From: Desulforudis sp.
GTDB taxonomy: Bacteria; Bacillota; Desulfotomaculia; Desulfotomaculales; Desulforudaceae
Assembly: GCA_014859075.1 (NCBI GenBank)
Contig: JACUUW010000044.1
Location: 1 to 12,214 of the forward strand
Length of the DNA stretch: 12,214 bases
Reading direction: 5' to 3'
Position numbers and translations under genes: made by a program. The notes under the pieces are model-generated. The model worked only from the letters and a program-made list of their open reading frames with translations, was not told where the DNA came from and did not search any database. The first letter of the stretch is position 1; every line of letters starts with the position of its first letter. Of the stretch, positions 9,567 through 12,214 are shown one piece after another.

Positions 9567-9657
9567 AAACCTTGCCGGCTCCGGATTGGTCATGTCCTTA
9601 AAGATGGTTTGCCGGCGCTGCGGGGTTACACTGGAACGAATGCGGGGATGGTGCCGG

Positions 9658-11127
9658 ATGAAAACAATTAGAGTTAAAAAAAGACACTGGCTGTGCTTTT
9701 GTCTCCCCATACTGTTCCTGATGCTGATAACGGCGGGCTGCCGGCAGGCCGAGGTGCCGACCGCACCCGATACGGTGGCTTTGGTGAATGGGATGGAAAT
9801 CACCACGGAAGATATTCAGCGACAGATTGTGCAAAGGGAAGTAGAATCTGCGATATCGAATTATTTATTGGAATACGAGGCGCATACGGAGCCGGAAATC
9901 ACCGAAGAACGCCGGCCTGATTACGAAAAGCTGGTCCGGCGGTTGGGTCTTGAGCCGAACCAGCTGACTAAAGAACAGGATTATTCTCTGCGGTCGTATT
10001 TTCTGGCGCTGTCCCCGTTTGAATCAACCGAGCCCACCCCGGATGAGCTGAGATACTTCCAACGAATCATACGCGAATTACCCGAAAGCGGAATGGATGA
10101 AAACGCTGCTTTCAACCACCTGGTTCGGCAGGTTGTGCTTTACCGGAAGGCGGTAGAACATGGTCACGAAGTTGACCTGGATGAAGCCCAGGACATTCTG
10201 GCGCAGGCCGACGCCCTCGAGCAGGACGCTCCGGATGAGCTGCAGGCCCAAATGGAGGAGATGCGGCGACTGGAGACGGAAGTCTTGCGGGGACACGACT
10301 ACCGAAGAGAGGAGTGGCGGGAAGCGAACCTGCCCCGCTATGCCCGAAAAATAACTATCAACCATTTGCGGGCGGAGTTTGACGAAGCACTGTATGATCG
10401 GCATCCGGAAGCAATGGGGTTCAGGCTTCAGGTGTTAATGGAAAACGCCTGGGAAGATTACACCGAACAACTGGTGCGGCAGGCGGACATAAGAATCATC
10501 GACGATCAGTTTGAACTGGTTTATTACAGTGAGCACCACGGAGAGAACTGGTTGGATTTAATGCGTAGAGAGCCGGAAGATGTAGCGAAAACCAGGCGGC
10601 AGGCTGACTTAAACGTGGATGGCGAGGCCACGCCCGCGGAGGTGCAAACGATCGCCGCCATAATCGACCGGCGGTTACGCCATCTTGGGGCGGAACAAAT
10701 CAGTGTGGGCGTAGACGGTCATCGTTTACAGGTGGAAGCCTGGTGGGAGGAAGACATACCCTGGGCCCAGCTGGCGCGCAGGGGGTTACTGCAGATAGGA
10801 GCGGACCACGAGTTGTCGCTTACTAACGAGCATTTGGAAAATGCCGTTGCCGAGAGGCGGCCGATGACTTCGTCCTACGGTGTACTGCTGGAGTTCAACG
10901 GGCAGGGCACCGAGTTGTTCGCTGAGCTGACGCTGAACAACGTAGGCCGTAACCTACCGATTCACCTGGACGGAAAGCCGCTCGCGAACCCGGTGGTTCA
11001 GTCACCCGTCACCGACGGCCGGGCGGTCGTTACGCTGCCGGATTGGGACAAGGCGGAGACCATGACCCTGGCGGCGGTGCTGTCCACCGAACCGCTGCCA
11101 AAGAGTCTCGTTTTACTTGCTGATTGA
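9658..11127 (+). CDS. Predicted lipoprotein: SurA/PrsA-like chaperone module fused to SecD P1-like module
   Basis: 489 residues from ATG 9658. The N-terminus has a basic start (MKTIRVKKRH), a hydrophobic core and a lipobox-like LITAGC, giving a lipid-modified Cys28; the protein should sit on the outer face of the membrane. Residues about 38-290 resemble the SurA/PrsA/PpiD chaperone region: it opens with VALVNGMEITTEDIQRQI and continues through long charged helices to YTEQLVRQADIRIID. No parvulin PPIase domain is visible. An EF-hand-like loop follows at residues 317-328. Residues about 327-489 resemble the SecD P1 periplasmic domain. The base-like part is IAAIIDRRLRHLGAEQISV. The head-like part is LLEFNGQGTELFAELTLNNVG, LPIHLDGKPLANPVV and VTDGRAVVTL, stopping where SecD would enter its second membrane helix. 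It is probably an extracytoplasmic folding or secretion factor. Domain calls are by eye. A GGGGA at 9644-9648 supports this start. Confidence 0.75.
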   Translation: MKTIRVKKRHWLCFCLPILFLMLITAGCRQAEVPTAPDTVALVNGMEITTEDIQRQIVQREVESAISNYLLEYEAHTEPEITEERRPDYEKLVRRLGLEPNQLTKEQDYSLRSYFLALSPFESTEPTPDELRYFQRIIRELPESGMDENAAFNHLVRQVVLYRKAVEHGHEVDLDEAQDILAQADALEQDAPDELQAQMEEMRRLETEVLRGHDYRREEWREANLPRYARKITINHLRAEFDEALYDRHPEAMGFRLQVLMENAWEDYTEQLVRQADIRIIDDQFELVYYSEHHGENWLDLMRREPEDVAKTRRQADLNVDGEATPAEVQTIAAIIDRRLRHLGAEQISVGVDGHRLQVEAWWEEDIPWAQLARRGLLQIGADHELSLTNEHLENAVAERRPMTSSYGVLLEFNGQGTELFAELTLNNVGRNLPIHLDGKPLANPVVQSPVTDGRAVVTLPDWDKAETMTLAAVLSTEPLPKSLVLLAD

Positions 11128-11170
11128 GCCCTTGGGCTTGATGGCGCTCTACCCGGACAAGGGGAACAAT

Positions 11171-11204
11171 CCGGTAGGGGGACGGTTCCGGTAGGGGGAC
11201 GGTT
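11171..11204 (+). repeat. Tandem pair of a 17-bp unit, CCGGTAGGGGGACGGTT
   Basis: Two exact adjacent copies, 11171-11187 and 11188-11204. The GGGGGACGGTT part is the same core as the left arm of the inverted repeat at 8760-8783, so this is a partly duplicated, altered member of that family. Confidence 0.85.
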
Positions 11205-11263
11205 CCCGTGTCCAAGACAAGAGAACCGTCCCCATGTCTCCCCCCCCATGTCTCCCCATGTCT
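11194..11263. repeat. Second cluster of the GACAAGAGAACCGTCCCC repeat family
   Basis: GGGGGACGGTTC (11194-11205) is inverted relative to GAACCGTCCCC within the copy at 11215-11238, which differs from the 8795-8818 arm at one base of 24. The hairpin has a three-base mismatch block in each arm (CCG against AGA). CCCCATGTCT, the tail of the copy, is then repeated at 11244-11253 and 11254-11263. The cluster sits between the two convergent genes and could stop transcription from either side. Confidence 0.8.
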
Positions 11264-11285
11264 GCTTTAAGCAGGTTTGCCGTTC

Positions 11286-11331
11286 GCCGGGCTCCTCGTA
11301 AAGCAGCTTCCCTTGGAAAGCTCCGCCCGGC
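11286..11331. repeat. Nested inverted repeat near the end of the HD-GYP gene
   Basis: Outer arms GCCGGGC (11286-11292) and GCCCGGC (11325-11331) match perfectly. They enclose an 18-base near-palindrome at 11305-11322 (AGCTTCCC/GGAAAGCT with one mismatch). There is no T run on either strand, so a standard terminator is not supported. It could act as an RNA structure downstream of the minus-strand gene. Confidence 0.45.
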
Positions 11332-11371
11332 ACGCTACGGTGAGGAAGTTCGCGGCAAAACCGCCGGCCCG

Positions 11372-12214
11372 TTACTGCCCCCTCACGGCCACATTCCCCA
11401 GGGCGTTTTCACTTTTTCTCAGCGCACTCAGGAATTCTGTGACCAGCACCGGATCAAACTGGGTGCCGGCACATTTCACGAGTTCTTCGACTGCTTGCTT
11501 CTTGGACAGGGCTTTGCGGTAGGGGCGGTTACTGGTCATAGCGTCGTAAGCATCGGCAATGGCCAGAATTCGGCATTCCAACGGGATTTCCTCACCCATG
11601 AGGCCGAGAGGGTAACCTTGTCCGTTCCACCACTCATGGTGTTTGAGAATCCAATCGGCTATAGGGGCTAGATCCGGTGACGAGACCGCGATGCGGTGGC
11701 CGATCTCGCAGTGCCGGCGCATTTCCGACACCTCCTGCTGATTCAGAGGGCCCTTCTTGAAAAGGATACGGTCTGGAATACCCACTTTGCCGATATCGTG
11801 GAACTGAGCCAGCAGGCGCAAATCGGCCTGGGTGTTTTCCGGCAGCCCAAGGGCCTTGGCCAGCATCGTTACCAACTGCTGCAGGCGGTCGCAGTGCCCC
11901 TCCGTCATAAAGTCCCGGGCCTCGAGCGCCTTCTTCAGGGTTTGAACGATGGCGCTGCGGGCACTTCGGCTACGGTGCAGCTTTTCGCGGTACATTTCAT
12001 TGTCCGCTTTCCGAAACAAGTCGGTCATATCAAAGGGCGGAGCGCTGCTGACTGCATATCCGACGGATACACTCAACGGAAGATCGGAGTGTGACTTATT
12101 GTAAAGATCTATGCCCGCGGCGATCTTTCGACAAGCCCTTTCGACAGTCAGTTCGGTAACGTTCGGAAGTAACACGGCAAACTCGTCACCACCGATTCGG
12201 GACAATACATCGTT
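11372..12214 (-). CDS. GGDEF and HD-GYP domain cyclic-di-GMP protein, C-terminal part
   Basis: The gene runs leftward; its 5' part is beyond the right window edge, and 280 codons are visible, ending in TAA. The first visible residues are the end of a GGDEF (diguanylate cyclase) domain with an intact RIGGDEFAVLLP active-site loop. An Asp lies 5 residues before GGDEF, where the inhibitory-site Asp sits; the matching Arg would be off the window. After about 90 residues comes a complete HD-GYP phosphodiesterase domain: HDIGKVGIPDRIL, HCEIGHRI, HHEWWNGQGYP and ILAIADAYDAMTSNRPYR. Both catalytic signatures look functional, so it may make and break cyclic-di-GMP, or one domain may be regulatory. The internal TTG at 12205 is not a real start, because NDVLS continues upstream in the GGDEF domain. 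It converges on the SurA/SecD-like gene with no shared operon. Sensor domains, if any, are not visible. Confidence 0.93.
   Translation of the reverse strand, partial: NDVLSRIGGDEFAVLLPNVTELTVERACRKIAAGIDLYNKSHSDLPLSVSVGYAVSSAPPFDMTDLFRKADNEMYREKLHRSRSARSAIVQTLKKALEARDFMTEGHCDRLQQLVTMLAKALGLPENTQADLRLLAQFHDIGKVGIPDRILFKKGPLNQQEVSEMRRHCEIGHRIAVSSPDLAPIADWILKHHEWWNGQGYPLGLMGEEIPLECRILAIADAYDAMTSNRPYRKALSKKQAVEELVKCAGTQFDPVLVTEFLSALRKSENALGNVAVRGQ

Noticed and set aside
9586..9657. Upstream starts for the SurA/SecD-like gene, including a Cys-rich stretch (CRRCG) that could hint at a zinc ribbon
   Set aside because: Using them would bury the signal peptide inside the protein. Only three cysteines are present in an unconvincing pattern, and ATG 9658 begins a classic lipoprotein signal.
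11132..11145. Small hairpin AGCCC-TT-GGGCT after the SurA/SecD-like gene as a terminator
   Set aside because: The stem is only 5-6 pairs, the loop 2 bases, and no T tract follows.
11666..11704. HHEWWNGQGYP with Asn in place of the Asp common in this HD-GYP motif
   Set aside because: Asn at this site is, to my knowledge, a common variant in Firmicutes HD-GYP proteins and the metal-binding His/Asp residues remain, so it is not evidence of an inactive enzyme.
11234..12094. Plus-strand open frames opposite the HD-GYP gene
   Set aside because: They are antisense shadows of a strongly conserved GGDEF/HD-GYP frame.

Overview
This window looks like chromosomal DNA from a spore-forming, moderately high-GC member of the Firmicutes (class Clostridia, Peptococcaceae/Desulfotomaculum-like). 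I infer this from the strong GGAGG-type ribosome binding sites, frequent GTG starts, a CotF-type spore coat gene, the Firmicutes-style arginine cluster, and short palindromic intergenic repeats. I cannot assign a species from sequence alone.

Positions 1-7754 hold a nearly complete same-strand arginine biosynthesis cluster, argC(partial)-argJ-argB-argD-argF-argG-argH. Together these genes carry N-acetylglutamyl-phosphate through acetylated intermediates to ornithine, then citrulline, argininosuccinate and arginine. A bifunctional-type ArgJ recycles the acetyl group, and ArgB has the N-terminal helix typical of arginine-inhibited kinases. The genes are tightly packed or overlapping except at two seams. 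The argB-argD seam holds a heptamer tandem repeat and a 29-bp palindrome. The argF-argG seam holds a 9-bp tandem repeat. The operon promoter and the start of argC lie to the left of the window.

Positions 7755-9015 are a scar-like accessory patch. An AT-rich two-domain GNAT acetyltransferase gene is frameshifted inside its acetyl-CoA-binding loop. AT-rich non-coding DNA follows, then a cluster of GACAAGAGAACCGTCCCC repeats that includes a perfect 24-bp inverted pair. Last comes a diverged, frameshifted second copy of the last 29 codons of argH. The two argH ends therefore bracket the GNAT segment, which suggests insertion or recombination at the 3' end of argH.

Positions 9016-11127 hold a CotF/ferritin-like coat gene with its own strong terminator, then a predicted lipoprotein. 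The lipoprotein joins a SurA/PrsA-like chaperone module, lacking a PPIase, to a module that closely resembles the soluble P1 domain of the translocase subunit SecD. This architecture is the most novel item here. A second repeat cluster (11171-11263) lies between it and a convergent minus-strand gene (11372 to the window end) encoding the end of a GGDEF domain plus a complete HD-GYP domain, for cyclic-di-GMP turnover.
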